Of a DNA stretch of 7,157 nucleotides, positions 6,698 through 7,157 are shown in pieces (the first letter of the stretch is position 1; each line of letters opens with the position of its first letter). The stretch comes from Devosia equisanguinis (GTDB lineage Bacteria > Pseudomonadota > Alphaproteobacteria > Rhizobiales > Devosiaceae): the NCBI GenBank assembly GCA_945888565.1, contig CAMDAL010000213.1, forward strand, positions 1-7,157, written 5' to 3'. Both the position numbers and the translations under genes were made by a program. Below the pieces are notes generated by a model. It had not been told where the DNA came from. It saw nothing but the letters and a program-made list of their open reading frames with translations, and ran no database searches.

Positions 6698-6842
6698 CTG
6701 GCGGCCTCAGCTAGGATCATCTTGTCCAGCGTCAGGTCCGACACGGCTCGTCGAAGCCGGGCGTTCTCAGCCTCGAGCTCCTTTAGGCGCTTCACCTGGT
6801 CGCCCTTGAGGCCCCCATACTCCTTGCGCCAGCGGTAGTAGG

Positions 6843-6846
6843 TTAG
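6843..6846. repeat. Candidate IS5 target-site tetranucleotide (CTAA/TTAG)
   Basis: This palindrome-like tetranucleotide of YTAR type lies exactly where the orfA reading frame stops resembling OrfA and IS5-side sequence starts. It would be one copy of a 4-bp target duplication. The second copy is outside the window. Confidence 0.35.
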
Positions 6847-7157
6847 TCGGTCGTGAAGAAGCCGATTTTGGCGATTTGAGAGTTTAGGCGAAGGCCTGGC
6901 GGGTGGTGATGATCGATATGCGCGGCGAGGCGGCCGAGATCGCGGCCGGGATCAGGGCACAAAGAAGCTTCAGCCATGTCAGGAGCAGTCGGATGTTGTG
7001 GCCGGCGGCGACGAGGACGGCGTTGATCGCGTCGCCGCTGGCGCCCTTGAGCCAGTGACGCTCGAGTTTTCCGTCGGCCTTCATGTGGCCGATGATCGGT
7101 TCGACGGCGCTTCGCCCTCTGAGTTCGCGCTTGATGGTGGGCGAAGCGATGCCGCGG
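6847..7157 (-). mobile_element. IS5-family insertion sequence, 3' end, continues beyond window
   Basis: Contains the end of an IS5-family transposase and about 37 bases of terminal sequence, read on the minus strand. The junction with orfA carries CTAA on the minus strand (TTAG at 6843-6846 on +). This fits the YTAR target of many IS5-family elements, so insertion into orfA at this tetranucleotide is likely. The other end lies outside the window, so neither the inverted repeat nor the target duplication can be paired. Confidence 0.55.
6884..7156 (-). CDS. IS5-family transposase, C-terminal part, 5' end outside window
   Basis: This is the C-terminal 90 residues of an IS5-family DDE transposase. 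The visible sequence has RGIASPTIKRELRGRSAVE, then PIIGHMKADGKLERHWLKG and AINAVLVAAGHNIRLLLTWL. The VEPIIGHMK block holds the last catalytic Glu (codon 7102-7100) with a Lys seven residues on, which is the E-x6-K pattern of IS4/IS5 superfamily enzymes. The frame is open to the window edge and ends at TAA 6886-6884. Nothing in the visible part is broken. The internal ATG at 7084 is not the true start. Confidence 0.85.
   Translation of the reverse strand, partial: RGIASPTIKRELRGRSAVEPIIGHMKADGKLERHWLKGASGDAINAVLVAAGHNIRLLLTWLKLLCALIPAAISAASPRISIITTRQAFA

Larger units (their letters stand above)
5764..6846 (-). mobile_element. IS3-family (IS407-like) insertion sequence, truncated at its orfA end
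   Basis: The element is read on the minus strand and contains the C-terminal half of orfA, a -1 frameshift site and full-length orfB. The orfB-side end is placed at TGG 5764, where TGGCCGGCTCCCATTAGGTGGTCC precedes the orfB stop codon in the way IS3 ends (TG...CA) do. The orfA side breaks off around 6843-6846, where IS5-related sequence begins, so the element has lost its other inverted repeat and orfA start and is probably immobile on its own. The left boundary is approximate. Confidence 0.75.
6685..6846 (-). pseudogene. IS3-family OrfA, C-terminal remnant
   Basis: About 53 codons of OrfA remain, from TYYRWRKEYGGLK to a TAA at 6687-6685. The family's typical end is present: a leucine-zipper-like segment (VKRLKELEAENARLRRAVSDL) followed by TLDKMILAEAARGNY. 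The usual N-terminal helix-turn-helix half before TYYRW is missing. Upstream of the break the frame happens to stay open, but the residues do not look like OrfA and belong to the adjoining IS5 end. The remnant overlaps the orfB frame by about 22 bases, as expected for a frameshifted pair. Confidence 0.8.

Noticed and set aside
1..7157. CRISPR array, tRNA or rRNA genes, riboswitches
   Set aside because: No regularly spaced direct repeats, no cloverleaf-like segments and no rRNA-like sequence were seen on either strand.

Overview
This window looks like an accessory, insertion-sequence-rich segment of a proteobacterial genome. An alphaproteobacterium is most likely, judging from the GC-rich sequence and the style of the IS1595 (ISXO2-like), IS3 (IS407-like) and IS5 transposases. 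That assignment is an inference, because no rRNA, tRNA or housekeeping marker is present. Two large, intact, convergent genes sit between insertion sequences on both sides.

Layout. (1) Bases 3-449, + strand: the C-terminal part of an IS1595-family transposase that enters from the left edge. (2) 523-2097, + strand: a 524-residue protein that joins an N-terminal GAF domain to a PAPS-dependent sulfotransferase domain. (3) 2098-2436: a 339-base gap holding one candidate 38-codon ORF with a very strong Shine-Dalgarno sequence and no convincing terminator. (4) 5592-2437, - strand: a 1051-residue self-sufficient bacterial nitric oxide synthase. Its domain order is cyclic-nucleotide-binding domain (degenerate), cyclic-nucleotide-binding domain (canonical), about 110 unrecognised residues, BFD-like [2Fe-2S] domain, FAD/NAD(P) ferredoxin-reductase-like module, NOS oxygenase. 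(5) 5593-5763: an intergenic stretch that should contain the NOS promoter. (6) About 5764-6846, - strand: an IS3-family element with intact orfB, a canonical -1 slippery heptamer, and an orfA cut off at its 5' part. (7) About 6847-7157, - strand: the C-terminal end of an IS5-family transposase, apparently inserted into orfA.

The biological interest lies in genes (2) and (4). The NOS fusion carries its own electron-transfer chain (NAD(P)H to FAD to [2Fe-2S] to heme), so it should make NO from arginine without a separate reductase. Its second N-terminal domain has a PKA-like phosphate-binding cassette, which suggests control by a cyclic nucleotide. The neighbouring gene joins a GAF sensory domain with a partial NKFDE-type motif to a sulfotransferase that keeps its main catalytic and PAPS-binding residues. 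One reading is a mobile signalling unit in which NO synthesis and sulfonation are both tuned by cyclic nucleotides or another small ligand. The domain calls come from the sequence; the functional link between the two genes is hypothesis.
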